DNA of 64,000 bases, taken from DATJLY01 sp963729295 (GTDB lineage: Bacteria > Pseudomonadota > Alphaproteobacteria > ATCC43930 > CGMCC-115725). This document shows, piece after piece, positions 42,934 through 51,777 of the stretch (positions are counted from its first letter, which is position 1; each line of letters begins with the position of its first letter). Location of the stretch: positions 1-64,000 of the forward strand of contig CAVSNJ010000019.1 of NCBI GenBank assembly GCA_963729295.1, written 5' to 3'. A program made the position numbers and the translations under genes. Below the pieces are notes generated by a model. It had not been told where the DNA came from. It searched no databases and saw only the letters and a list, made by a program, of their open reading frames with translations.

Positions 42934-44214
42934 CTAGTGCCTGATGTTCACCAGCACCATCGAGATTTGCGGCACATAGGTGATGAGCATCAGCGTCGCG
43001 AAATTTATCACTACGAACGGCAGCACGCCGACATAGACCTTGTGCATCGGCGCCTCGAACACGGCTTGCGACGAGAAAAGGTTGAGGCCGAAAGGCGGCG
43101 TGTACATGCCGATGCTGAGATTGACCGCCATGATGATGCCGAAATGGATGGGACTGACGCCGACCGCCACGACGATCGGCAGAAGTAGCGGCGTCAGGAT
43201 CAGGATCGCGGGCGCCGGCTCCAAGAAGCTTCCCGCCATCAGGAGCCCGGCATTGAGATAGAGCAGCAGCTCCCATTTCGCCATGTGCATGCCTTCGACC
43301 GCGGCGACGATGTGCTGCGGAATGCCGCTCGTCGTGAGCAGCCAGGAGTAGATCCCAGCCGCCGTCACGATGATGAGGATCTGCGAGATGAGGAAGGCGG
43401 CGCTCGTCACGATGCGCCACATGCCGGCGAGATCGACCTCGCGATAGATGAACAGCGTCACGATCAGCGAATAGACGACGGCGACGCCCGCCGCCTCGGT
43501 CGGCGTGAAGACGCCGCCATAGATGCCGCCGAAGATCACGACGAGCGTGCCGATCGACCAGCTCGCCTCCTTCGTCGTGGCCCAGATATTGTCCCAGCGC
43601 GCGCGCGCCGCGAGCGGCACCATCTGAACCTTGGCATAGCCCATGACGAACACGGCATCGACGAACCCGATCAGAAGGCTCGGCAGAACTCCCGCGGTGA
43701 ACAGCATCACGGCCGATTGCTGTGCCGACATCGAATAGAGGATCATGGCGATCGACGGAGGGATCACCACGGCGATGGCACCCGACGATGCGACGAGGCC
43801 GACGGCGAAGCGCTCGCTATAGCCGTTCTCGCGCAACGAAGGATAGATCATGCGGCCCATGGCGATGACGGTGCCGACGGCGGTATGCGACATGGCGCCG
43901 AAAAGCTCGCTCGCGGCGACCGTGGTCACGGCGAGCGAGCCGCGCACGCCGCCGATTAGGGACATGACCCAGGCGATGACGCGTCGCGCGATGCCGCCTT
44001 GCGCCATGATCTCGCCGGCGAGCACGAAGAACGGCACCGCGAGCAGCGGAAAATTGTCGAGGCTGCCGAACATGTAGGTCTGGATCGTCTCGGTCGGCAC
44101 GTCGGCGACGGTGAAGACCGCGACGATCGAGGTGACGATGAGGATGAGGAAGATCGGGAACCCGATGATGAGCAGCACCACCGGCAGGCCGAAATAGACG
44201 AGATAGGGCAGCAT
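42934..44214 (-). CDS. TRAP transporter large permease (DctM-like)
   Basis: This 426-residue protein has about 12 hydrophobic helices with the DctM signature GSLAVTTVAASELFGAMSHTAVGTVIAMG and GAIAVVIPPSIAMILYS. It is the sodium-driven translocation subunit of a tripartite ATP-independent periplasmic transporter for organic acids. ATG 44214 lies five bases after the DctQ stop. The whole transporter (DctP, DctQ, DctM) is encoded in order on the minus strand between a Rieske oxygenase and an enamidase-like gene, so it probably imports their substrate. Confidence 0.93.
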   Translation of the reverse strand: MLPYLVYFGLPVVLLIIGFPIFLILIVTSIVAVFTVADVPTETIQTYMFGSLDNFPLLAVPFFVLAGEIMAQGGIARRVIAWVMSLIGGVRGSLAVTTVAASELFGAMSHTAVGTVIAMGRMIYPSLRENGYSERFAVGLVASSGAIAVVIPPSIAMILYSMSAQQSAVMLFTAGVLPSLLIGFVDAVFVMGYAKVQMVPLAARARWDNIWATTKEASWSIGTLVVIFGGIYGGVFTPTEAAGVAVVYSLIVTLFIYREVDLAGMWRIVTSAAFLISQILIIVTAAGIYSWLLTTSGIPQHIVAAVEGMHMAKWELLLYLNAGLLMAGSFLEPAPAILILTPLLLPIVVAVGVSPIHFGIIMAVNLSIGMYTPPFGLNLFSSQAVFEAPMHKVYVGVLPFVVINFATLMLITYVPQISMVLVNIRH

Positions 44215-44219
44215 GGCGT

Positions 44220-44756
44220 TTATGCCGCTCCAGGCCGGCTCGCGGCGCGCTTGGCGCCGGTGGCAGCCGCGCGCTGCCGGACCGCGCTCCGGGTCAGGAT
44301 CCGGATCGCGACGAACAGCGCCATGAAGCCGAAGCCGATCGGGATCATCGCCTGCGGGATGACGAGCGGGAAATTGGCGGCCTGGCTGCGCTCGTCGAAG
44401 GCGGCGAGATCGACGATGACCGGCGCGGCAAAGGCGACGATGAGCGCCGCCGTCGCAAGGAAGACGAGATCGGCCAGCAGGTCGAAGAATTTCTTCGCCG
44501 TCGGCGGCAGCATGTTGACGAGGATGTCCATGCGGATGTGGCGGTTCGCCCACGACACCGGGCCGACGCCCAGGAAAACGCAGCCGCACATCAGGAACAG
44601 CATGATCTCTTCCGCCCACGAGATCGAAACGCTGAAGAAATAGCGGCCGATGATGTTGGCGAAATTGAGCGCGACGCTCAGGATGAGCAGGATCGCCGCG
44701 AGCGCGCGCGCGAGCACGATGAGGGATTCCACGCCCTTGAGCAGCCGGTCGATCAT
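44220..44756 (-). CDS. TRAP transporter small permease (DctQ-like)
   Basis: This 178-residue protein has four predicted helices and the DctQ marks VALNFANIIGRYFFSVSISWAEEI (about 29-52) and a basic WANRHIRMDIL segment near 68. It forms the membrane complex with DctM. The C-terminal 25 residues are basic and Ala-rich and longer than needed. It lies between the DctP (37-base gap) and DctM (5-base gap) genes. Confidence 0.9.
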   Translation of the reverse strand: MIDRLLKGVESLIVLARALAAILLILSVALNFANIIGRYFFSVSISWAEEIMLFLMCGCVFLGVGPVSWANRHIRMDILVNMLPPTAKKFFDLLADLVFLATAALIVAFAAPVIVDLAAFDERSQAANFPLVIPQAMIPIGFGFMALFVAIRILTRSAVRQRAAATGAKRAASRPGAA

Positions 44757-44793
44757 TGGCGCGCCCTCCCCTGCGCGCTCGCGTGCCTCAGAA

Positions 44794-45813
44794 CTATTGC
44801 GCCGTACGTTTCACCGCCGCGACCAGCGTCTCGTAAGCCGCGTGGAGCTCCGGCTTCGATTTCGAAAGGTCCTCGCCCACGGTCGAAAGAGTCTTCATCA
44901 TCGCGGCCTCCTCCTCGGGCGGCAGCTCGATCAGTTCGCCGCCTTTCTCGACCCAGACTTTGCGCTGGCCGTTGAAGAAGTCTTTGGCCCAGGGGTCGGT
45001 CTCGTCGCTCGCCTTGGCCGCGTCGTCGCGCAGCACTTTTTGCAGGTCGGCGGGCAGCGCATCGAACCATTTTTTGCTGAAGAAAGCCATCGAGAAGATG
45101 AAATTGTGGTTGGTCTCGGTGATGTATTTGGCGGCGTCTTGATACTGCATGGTGCTGAACACGGCGACCTGCGCCACGGCGCCGTCGATGGCGTTCTGCT
45201 GGATCGCCGGCAGCACGTCGGCCAACGTCATCGCGATCGGCGTGGCGCCCAGGCGCGAAATCTGCTCGTTCGCGAAGGACGAGGCGAGGACGCGGATCTT
45301 CAGGCCCTTGAACCCGGCGACGTGCCGCACCGGCGTGCGCGTGATGATCGAGGATCCGGCCGAGATCCACAGCGCGGCGCCGACGAGCCCCTTGTTGGCG
45401 CCGAGGCCGAACATCAACTTCTGCAGCTCCGGGTCCTTGGTCAGGCGGATCGCTTGATCGAGATTCTGGATGAGGCCCGGCGCGGACATGATCTCATAGC
45501 GCTCGTCGACGCCGACCAGGAATTCGGGCGGGCCGATATAGGCCTGGATCGCGCCGAACTGCGTTCCTTCGATCTCGCGCGGGATCGGGCCGAGCTGGCT
45601 GTTCGTATAAATCTCGCTCTTGATGCGGCCGCCCGAATCCTTCGCCACCTGCGCCGCGAACCATTCCATCCAATGCTGCTGGGCGTCGTTGATCGTGGCG
45701 GTGCCCATCTTCATGACGTAGGTCTTGTCGCTGTCGGCGGCGCGCGCAGGCCCGACGAGAGACACCAGCGTCGCGAGCGCCAGCGTGCCGAGGATGAACC
45801 CTTTCTTCTTCAT
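44794..45813 (-). CDS. TRAP transporter solute-binding protein (DctP-like)
   Basis: This 339-residue exported protein has a signal peptide (MKKKGFILGTLALATLVSLVGPARA) followed by YVMKMGTATINDAQQHWMEWFAAQVAKDSGGRI, the DctP N-lobe start. The GLKIRVLASSFANEQISRLGATPIAMTLADVLPAIQQNAIDGAVAQ block near 158-205 contains the arginine (GLKIRV) that binds a carboxylate in most family members. It therefore likely binds an organic acid. Its ATG overlaps the stop of the Rieske gene by four bases. Confidence 0.93.
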   Translation of the reverse strand: MKKKGFILGTLALATLVSLVGPARAADSDKTYVMKMGTATINDAQQHWMEWFAAQVAKDSGGRIKSEIYTNSQLGPIPREIEGTQFGAIQAYIGPPEFLVGVDERYEIMSAPGLIQNLDQAIRLTKDPELQKLMFGLGANKGLVGAALWISAGSSIITRTPVRHVAGFKGLKIRVLASSFANEQISRLGATPIAMTLADVLPAIQQNAIDGAVAQVAVFSTMQYQDAAKYITETNHNFIFSMAFFSKKWFDALPADLQKVLRDDAAKASDETDPWAKDFFNGQRKVWVEKGGELIELPPEEEAAMMKTLSTVGEDLSKSKPELHAAYETLVAAVKRTAQ

Positions 45814-46850
45814 AATTTGCTGATCTCCGCATAGGGATTTTCGGCGCGGATGAGCGCGTCCAAGGCGCGCCGCACCTGCAACTGGCCGGCGTCGGTCGCG
45901 ACGTCGATGAGGCCGTCGAGCGCGGCGCCTGAGAGGTTCTGCTGCTGCGCCTCGAGCATCGCCTTGTCCTGAAGGAACGTGTCGCGCGAACCTTCGTAGA
46001 GGAGGCGCGACATGTCGGCATCGTCGCGCTTGAAATTTCGTGCGAAGGCGAAGCTGTAGTGACAGCTCGTCGCGCTTTCGGCCGTCACCAGGTGGGTCGA
46101 CCAGAGGGAAATGCCCTGGCTGCGGTCGCCCTCGGGCGCGCCGGTCCCGTGCACGGCGCAGCCGACATCGATGTAGATGGTCGAGGGCGCGATCCACGTC
46201 GACCACTGCCAGCGATCGACACTGCCGGTGAAGCCGCCCGCCGCGGCGAAGAGCGGCGGCGGGTTTACGTCGATCAGCCAGCGCCCGACGCGGATGCCGT
46301 CATTGCGCCGCTCGGTCTTGATCGGCACCGTCGCCTCGCGCGGATCGCCGGCGAGCGTACCGGGATGGACATAAGGCACGTGCGTGAAGTCGAGCAGATT
46401 GTCGACGAGAAGCTGCGCGTTGGCCTCGACATGGAGATATCCCGGCGTCGTCGTCCAGTCCGGGCTGTCGAGCCACGGCAAATCCGGAATCCTGGCCGGA
46501 TCGGCGCGCGCCGCATCGCCCATCCACACCCAGAGGACGTTCTGGCGCTCGATCGCCGGATATGAGGGCACCTGCGCGCCCTTCGGGATCTGCTCCTGGA
46601 TCGGCACCTCGACGCAGCGTCCGGCATGGTCGAAGCGCAAGCCGTGATAGCCGCAGCGCAAGCTGTCGCCCACCACCTCGCCCTTCGACAACGGCGCCGC
46701 GCGATGGCAGCAGCGGTCGGCGAGCGCCGCGGGCCGTCCGCTCGCGCCGCGGAACAGCACGAGTTTTTGGCCGATGATGGTGCGCGCGATCGGCCGCTCG
46801 CGCAGCTCCTTCGACCAGATCGCCGCGTACCACGCGTTGCGCAGAAACAA
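45810..46850 (-). CDS. Rieske non-heme iron oxygenase alpha subunit (VanA/aromatic O-demethylase-like)
   Basis: This 346-residue protein has the two-domain pattern of ring-hydroxylating oxygenases and O-demethylases. The Rieske centre is Cys47-x-His49 and Cys66-x2-His69. The catalytic iron triad motif DFTHVPYVHPG gives Asp154, His157 and His162. The short length (346 aa) and lack of a beta-subunit gene match VanA, DdmC and caffeine-demethylase-like enzymes. No ferredoxin reductase gene (VanB-like) is adjacent, so its electron donor is elsewhere. The start is TTG 46850 with GGAG upstream. It is first in the Rieske/TRAP/enamidase operon. Confidence 0.9.
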   Translation of the reverse strand: MFLRNAWYAAIWSKELRERPIARTIIGQKLVLFRGASGRPAALADRCCHRAAPLSKGEVVGDSLRCGYHGLRFDHAGRCVEVPIQEQIPKGAQVPSYPAIERQNVLWVWMGDAARADPARIPDLPWLDSPDWTTTPGYLHVEANAQLLVDNLLDFTHVPYVHPGTLAGDPREATVPIKTERRNDGIRVGRWLIDVNPPPLFAAAGGFTGSVDRWQWSTWIAPSTIYIDVGCAVHGTGAPEGDRSQGISLWSTHLVTAESATSCHYSFAFARNFKRDDADMSRLLYEGSRDTFLQDKAMLEAQQQNLSGAALDGLIDVATDAGQLQVRRALDALIRAENPYAEISKL

Positions 46851-46851
46851 G

Positions 46852-46879
46852 GCTCGCTCCGTTACGCTCGCTCCGTTAC
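46852..46879 (+). repeat. 14-bp tandem repeat upstream of the Rieske gene
   Basis: Two perfect copies of GCTCGCTCCGTTAC (46852-46865 and 46866-46879) lie directly upstream of the Rieske start. Read on the minus strand each copy contains GGAG, so the ribosome site appears duplicated. It is seen directly and no third copy is present. Confidence 0.85.
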
Positions 46880-46967
46880 GGACCGGCGGACCTTAAATGC
46901 AATCCCAACCTGTGACAAGTTGACGACAGGGCCGATTGCGGGCCAGTTTCGCAGGATGGGAGGGGTC

Positions 46968-48614
46968 ATGGCGCCAAGGAGCTATGACTATGTCGTGGTC
47001 GGCGCGGGCTCGGCCGGGTGCACGCTCGCGAACCGTCTGAGCGAGGACCGGGTAACACGCGTTTTGCTGCTGGAAGCGGGCGGATGGGACCGCAATCCGT
47101 GGCTCCGCATCCCGCTTGCCTGGGGCCGGGTGCTGGCACGACGGATGAACGACTGGATGTATTTCGCCGAGCCCGAGGCGAGCATGGACGGGCGCGCGCT
47201 CGAATGCGCACGCGGAAAAGTGATCGGCGGCTCGTCCTCGATCAATGCCATGGCCTATGTCCGCGGCCACCGCTCGGACTACGAGCGCTGGGCCGCAAGC
47301 GGCCTGCCGGGCTGGTCCTATGCGCATGTGCTGCCGTATTTCCGCCGGCAGGAGAGCTGGGAGGGCGGATCCAGCGAATTCCGCGGCGGCGACGGGCCGC
47401 TTTCGACCCGCTTCTCGCGCTTTTCCGATCCGCTGGTCGACGCATTCGCGGCGGCGGGCGCGGCGGCGGGCCACCCCTGGACCGACGACTATAACGGCGC
47501 GCGCCAGGACGGGTTTTGCCGCTGGCAGATGACGATCCGCGATGGCCGGCGCTGGAGCGCCGCCAACGCCTATCTTCACCCCGCCGCCGGCCGGCCCAAC
47601 CTCACCGTCGCAATCAATGCGCACGCGACCCGGATCGTGCTGGAGAAGGACCGCGCCGTCGGCGTCGTGTATCAGGCCGACGGCGCCGAGCACGAAGCGC
47701 GGGCCGAGCGCGAGGTCATTGTCGCCGCCGGCGTCATCAACTCGCCGCAACTTCTGATGCTGTCCGGGATCGGCGACCCCGCGGAACTGGCAACGCATGG
47801 GATCGGCTTGGCGGTTCCGTTGCGCGGCGTCGCCAAGAATCTCCAGGACCATATCTCGGCGTCGGTCGCCTATGCCCGCCGCGCGCCAGGGCCGATCCAT
47901 GCACGCATGCGCGCCGACCGGGCCGCACGCGATCTCGCCTTTGCCTATTTTTTCGGCAAAGGGATCGCGAGCGACATGTTCGGCGGGGTGATGGCCTTCC
48001 TCAAGACCGGGCTCGGCGGCGCTGGGCCGGCGGCCGCGCCGGACGTGCAGCTTCTGTTCAACGCCGCGCCGATGACCGCCGGCCCTTATCTCGCGCCGTT
48101 CGTGCCGCCTTATGCCGATGGGTTCGCCTGCCGCGTCGCATTGCTCCGGCCGGAAAGCCGCGGCGAACTCAAACTGCGCTCGGCTAACCCGGGCGCGGCG
48201 CCGATCATTCGCCAGAATTTTCTGGCGACCGACACGGATTGGAAAATCCTGCGCGCAGGCCTGCGCATGGTGCGCGACATCGGCCGCCAGGCGCCGCTCA
48301 ACCCCTTCGCCGGAGCCGAGCTTGCGCCGGGCGATGGCGGCTGGTCGGATGACGCGCTCGATGCGCATGTGCGCAAGACCGCGATCACCGTCCATCATCC
48401 GCTCGGCACCTGTAAGATGGGCCCGCAGTCCGACCCGATGGCGGTGGTCGATGCCGAGCTCAAGGTGATGGGGGTGGAGCGCTTGCGCGTCGTCGATGCC
48501 TCGGTCATGCCCGATCTCGTCGGCGGCAACATCAATGCCGCCGTGATCATGATCGCGGAGAAAGCCGCCGACATGATTCGGGGCCGCCCTGCCGAGGCGC
48601 CGGTCAATGTCTAG
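46968..48614 (+). CDS. GMC family oxidoreductase
   Basis: This 548-residue flavoprotein belongs to the glucose-methanol-choline oxidoreductases. The FAD motif VVGAGSAGCTLANRLSED is at 10-28, GGSSSINAMAYVRGH near 85 and NLQDHISASVAY near 289 are signature blocks, and the C-terminal active-site HHPLGTCKMG carries the catalytic His near 480. The closing VGGNINAAVIMIAEKAADMI block is typical. It oxidises an alcohol. It starts the plus-strand group extending to 55073; the next gene follows after 12 bases. A paralogue lies at 61498. Confidence 0.93.
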   Translation: MAPRSYDYVVVGAGSAGCTLANRLSEDRVTRVLLLEAGGWDRNPWLRIPLAWGRVLARRMNDWMYFAEPEASMDGRALECARGKVIGGSSSINAMAYVRGHRSDYERWAASGLPGWSYAHVLPYFRRQESWEGGSSEFRGGDGPLSTRFSRFSDPLVDAFAAAGAAAGHPWTDDYNGARQDGFCRWQMTIRDGRRWSAANAYLHPAAGRPNLTVAINAHATRIVLEKDRAVGVVYQADGAEHEARAEREVIVAAGVINSPQLLMLSGIGDPAELATHGIGLAVPLRGVAKNLQDHISASVAYARRAPGPIHARMRADRAARDLAFAYFFGKGIASDMFGGVMAFLKTGLGGAGPAAAPDVQLLFNAAPMTAGPYLAPFVPPYADGFACRVALLRPESRGELKLRSANPGAAPIIRQNFLATDTDWKILRAGLRMVRDIGRQAPLNPFAGAELAPGDGGWSDDALDAHVRKTAITVHHPLGTCKMGPQSDPMAVVDAELKVMGVERLRVVDASVMPDLVGGNINAAVIMIAEKAADMIRGRPAEAPVNV

Positions 48615-48626
48615 GACGATTCTGCG

Positions 48627-49790
48627 ATGACCCGCGCGCTCGCCGGCATCCTGGCGCTCGATTTCTCGACCACCATCGCCGGGCCCCATTGCGCGCGGCT
48701 CCTGGCCGATCTCGGCGCCGAGGTCATCAAGATCGAGCCGCCCGAAGGCGACATCATGCGCGCGCGTCTGCCGACGCGGAACGGCGCCAGCGCCGTCTTC
48801 GGCGAGCTCAATGCCGGCAAGGCGAGCGTCGTGCTCGATCTCAAGAACGAAGCGGCGGCATCGGCCGCGCGCCGCCTCGTCCAAAAGGCCGACGTGCTGG
48901 TCGAGAACTACCGGCCCGGCGTGATGCGGCGCCTCGGCCTCGATTACGCCGCGCTCGCGCCCGACAACCCGCGCCTCATCTATTGCGCGATCTCGGGCTA
49001 TGGCCAGACCGGCCCGTCGGCGCTGCTGCCGGCCTATGCGCCGGTGATCCATGCCGCCTCGGGCTATGACCGCGCGCATCTGGCCTATCAGGTGGGCCGC
49101 GCGCGCCCCGACAATTCCGGCATCTTCATCGCCGACATTCTGGCCGGGACCTACGGCTTCGGTGCCATCATGGCGGCGCTCCATCAGCGCCATACGACCG
49201 GGCGCGGCCAGATGATCGACCTCTCGATGCTTGAAACCATGCTCGGCCTGATGTTGACCGAAGTCGCGACGGCGCAGTTCGAGCTCGAGCCGGCCGGCCG
49301 CTCGATCTTCGGGCCGATCGAGGCGGCGGACGGCTTCCTCACCGTAGCCGTCGCGAGCGAGCGCACCTTTCGCGCGTTGTGCGCGGCCGCGGGGCGCGAG
49401 GACTGGATCGCCGATCCGCGCTTTGCCAAATATCGCGATCGCCGCATGAACTGGAATCACCTGATCGACGAGCTCGAGCTCTGGTCGAAGGCGCGCAGCA
49501 GCAAGGACTGCCTTGCCGCCTTCGCCGCTGCGGGCGTGCCGGCTTCGGCCTATCGCACGGTGGCCGAGGCGATGTGCGATCCGCAAGTGGCCCATCGCGG
49601 CGCGCTTGCCGAGGTGCGCGACGCCGGCGGCACGTTCAAGACGCTCAACCCGCCCTTCCGCATGTCGGGGACCGACACCTCGACCGGCGCCGAGGCGCGC
49701 TCGCTCGGCGCCGATACCGCGTCCGTCCTCGCGCGCGTCGGGCTATCCTCGGCCGAGATTGCTCAGGCGATGGCAGGGAGCAAGGGATGA
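48627..49790 (+). CDS. family III CoA-transferase (CaiB/BaiF-like)
   Basis: This 387-residue protein matches formyl-CoA transferase-like (CaiB/BaiF) enzymes that move CoA between carboxylic acids. It has LDFSTTIAGPHCARLLADLGAEVIKIEPP (10-39), ISGYGQTGP near 122, and the catalytic Asp near 170 in SGIFIADIL. The family forms an aspartyl-CoA thioester at that residue. It activates a carboxylic acid substrate within the operon. The stop overlaps the next start by four bases. Confidence 0.92.
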   Translation: MTRALAGILALDFSTTIAGPHCARLLADLGAEVIKIEPPEGDIMRARLPTRNGASAVFGELNAGKASVVLDLKNEAAASAARRLVQKADVLVENYRPGVMRRLGLDYAALAPDNPRLIYCAISGYGQTGPSALLPAYAPVIHAASGYDRAHLAYQVGRARPDNSGIFIADILAGTYGFGAIMAALHQRHTTGRGQMIDLSMLETMLGLMLTEVATAQFELEPAGRSIFGPIEAADGFLTVAVASERTFRALCAAAGREDWIADPRFAKYRDRRMNWNHLIDELELWSKARSSKDCLAAFAAAGVPASAYRTVAEAMCDPQVAHRGALAEVRDAGGTFKTLNPPFRMSGTDTSTGAEARSLGADTASVLARVGLSSAEIAQAMAGSKG

Positions 49791-50188
49791 GCGCGATGCC
49801 CGAGGGTGCGCCCGGATTGGGCGAGCTTCTGATCGAAAGCCGCGCGATGGCGTGGCACGAAAAGTCGCTGAAGGGCGTCTTCGAGAAAATGCTGTGGCGC
49901 GACGAGATTTCGGGCGCGTCGATCGCGCTCATCAAATTCGCCAAGGGCGCCGGCATCCCCGAGCCGCATCTTCACGCCTCGAACCAGTTCATGTTCTGCC
50001 TCGAAGGCCGCTACGAATACACCGCGACGGGCGTCGTGCTCGTGCCGGGCTCGTTCTACATGAACCCCAAGGGCAACGTGCACGGGCCCGCCATAGCGCA
50101 CGAGGAGACGGTGGTGGTCGAGATCTATGACGGGCCGCATTATCCCGAGCGGCCGAGCTTCTACACGAACGATGAGGATGCACGCTGA
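49787..50188 (+). CDS. cupin domain protein
   Basis: This 133-residue single-cupin protein has the first metal-site motif with His residues in EPHLHASNQFMFCLEG, and a second site containing GNVHGPAIAHEE. Two or three His and one Glu could ligate a metal. Size and motif are compatible with a small dioxygenase, isomerase or sensor; function cannot be assigned. It overlaps the CoA-transferase stop by four bases and its TGA overlaps the RidA ATG by one, so its expression is strictly coupled to the operon. Confidence 0.85.
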   Translation: MSAMPEGAPGLGELLIESRAMAWHEKSLKGVFEKMLWRDEISGASIALIKFAKGAGIPEPHLHASNQFMFCLEGRYEYTATGVVLVPGSFYMNPKGNVHGPAIAHEETVVVEIYDGPHYPERPSFYTNDEDAR

Positions 50189-50583
50189 TGGCGAAGCGAC
50201 AGATCACCTCCGACAAGATCAGTCGGCCCTCGGGCCATTTCTCGCAGGCGACCGTGATCGAGGCGAAAGGTCGCCTGGTCTTCATCAGCGGCATGACCGC
50301 GAAGAAAGCCGATGGCAGCATGGCCGGCGTCGGCGACATCGAGGCGCAGACGCGCCAGGTGTGCGAGAATCTGAAGGCCGCAATCGAGGCGGCGGGCGGC
50401 ACGATGGACGACATCTGCCGCGTCGACGTCTATATCCGCAACATGGAGCATTTCCCGCAGATCCATAAGGTGCGGCGCGAGTATTTCGGCGCGCCGGCGC
50501 CGGCCTCGACGATGATCGAGGTCAACAAGATGACCTCGCCCGACTCGCTCATCGAGATCAGCGCGATCGCCGTCTTGCCGTGA
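50188..50583 (+). CDS. RidA/YjgF family enamine/imine deaminase-like protein
   Basis: This 131-residue protein has the RidA fold: SQATVIEAKGRLVFISGMTAK (19-39), TRQVCENLKAAIEAAGGTMDDICRVDVYI (about 55-83) and PASTMIEVNKMTSPDSLIEISAIAVLP at the end. The catalytic arginine of true RidA lies in PxRxxxxV; here the equivalent position reads PASTMIEV, with Ser in place of Arg, as in RutC-like or other subgroups with a different role. It is directly coupled to the cupin gene. Handling of a reactive imine or peroxy-acid intermediate is inferred. Confidence 0.9.
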   Translation: MAKRQITSDKISRPSGHFSQATVIEAKGRLVFISGMTAKKADGSMAGVGDIEAQTRQVCENLKAAIEAAGGTMDDICRVDVYIRNMEHFPQIHKVRREYFGAPAPASTMIEVNKMTSPDSLIEISAIAVLP

Positions 50584-50637
50584 TTGACAGGAAAGCGCGC
50601 GCCGCCACAATCCGCGCGATGCACGAGAAGAGCCATC

Positions 50638-51777
50638 ATGCCGGTCCGTGACACGACGACGCGCGAGCGCATGGAGATGCGCACGGAGAACCGCCTGAAA
50701 TTGGGCCTCTTCGGCGCCAACTGCTCGTCCGGCCGCGCCGTCACGTTGGTGCCCGAGCGCTGGTCGGGCGGCTGGCACGACAATCTCCGCCTCGCCAAGA
50801 TGGCGGACGAGGCCGGGATCGAATTCATGCTGCCGATCGGCCGCTGGAAAGGCTATGGCGGCGATACGGATTATCAGGGCGCGACGCTCGAGACCATGAC
50901 CTGGGCGACCGGGCTTCTGGCCAATACCAAGCGCATCACCGTCTTCGGCACGGTCCACGCCCCGCTCTTCCATCCGCTCATCGCGGCCAAGGAATTCGTC
51001 ACCGCCGATCATGTCGGCGAAGGGCGCTTCGGCCTCAACATCGTGTGCGGCTGGAACGAGGGCGAGTTCGAGATGTTCGGCGCCACGCTCCGCGATCACG
51101 AGCAGCGCTACGAATATGCCGAGGAATGGATTGGCGCCGTGAAGCTCGCTTGGTCGAGCGACCAGACTTTCGATTATGACGGCCGCTTCTTCAGCCTCAA
51201 GAAAATCCGCGCCTGGCCCAAGCCGTGGGGCGGCTCGCGCCCGCTCATCATGAATGCCGGCGCGTCAGATACGGGCCAAGCCTTCGCCATCCGCAATTGC
51301 GATGCGCTTTTCATGTCGACGCGGCTCGCCTCGCTCGAAAGCTATGCGAAGAACGTGCGCGACGTGAAGGATCTGGCGCGGCGCGAGGGACGAGAGCTGG
51401 GATTCTACACGGTGGGCGTCATCACTTGCGCCAAGACGATGAAGGAGGCGCAGGACTATTACCATCACTGCATCGTCGAGCATGCCGACTGGAACGCGGT
51501 CGACAGCATCCTGGCGATGAAGGACATCACGCCCGCGACACGCGGCCAGGAAACCTACATGCGCCTCAGGAACGAGTACGCGAACGGCATGGGCGGCCTG
51601 CCGATCGTCGGCGATCCCGATTATGTCGCCGACCACCTCGCGATCCTGAGCGAGGCGGGGCTTTCCGGCATTGCCGTGTCGTTCGTCAATTACGCCGACG
51701 AGCTTCCCTATTTCTGCGGCGAAGTCCTGCCGCGGCTCGAGCGCAAAGGGCTGCGGGCGCCGGCACAGCGAGGATGA
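50638..51777 (+). CDS. LLM class flavin-dependent oxidoreductase (RutA/SsuD-like)
   Basis: This 379-residue luciferase-family protein resembles RutA, SsuD and the dimethylsulfone monooxygenases: AKMADEAGIEFMLPIGRWKGYGGDTDYQGATLETMTWATGLLA, then TITADHVGEGRF-like GEGRFGLNIVCGWNEGEFEMFG. This is the group that makes flavin-N5-peroxide or C4a-peroxide chemistry to cleave amide or C-S bonds. Its neighbour RidA parallels the RutA-RutC pairing of pyrimidine ring-opening, but other rut genes are absent. ATG 50638 lies 54 bases after RidA, and its stop overlaps DUF3500 by four. Confidence 0.9.
   Translation: MPVRDTTTRERMEMRTENRLKLGLFGANCSSGRAVTLVPERWSGGWHDNLRLAKMADEAGIEFMLPIGRWKGYGGDTDYQGATLETMTWATGLLANTKRITVFGTVHAPLFHPLIAAKEFVTADHVGEGRFGLNIVCGWNEGEFEMFGATLRDHEQRYEYAEEWIGAVKLAWSSDQTFDYDGRFFSLKKIRAWPKPWGGSRPLIMNAGASDTGQAFAIRNCDALFMSTRLASLESYAKNVRDVKDLARREGRELGFYTVGVITCAKTMKEAQDYYHHCIVEHADWNAVDSILAMKDITPATRGQETYMRLRNEYANGMGGLPIVGDPDYVADHLAILSEAGLSGIAVSFVNYADELPYFCGEVLPRLERKGLRAPAQRG

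Noticed and set aside
46909..46930. Possible operator CCTGT...ACAGG between the Rieske and GMC genes
   Set aside because: Only five bases per arm match across a 12-base spacer, which is common by chance in this G+C-rich DNA.
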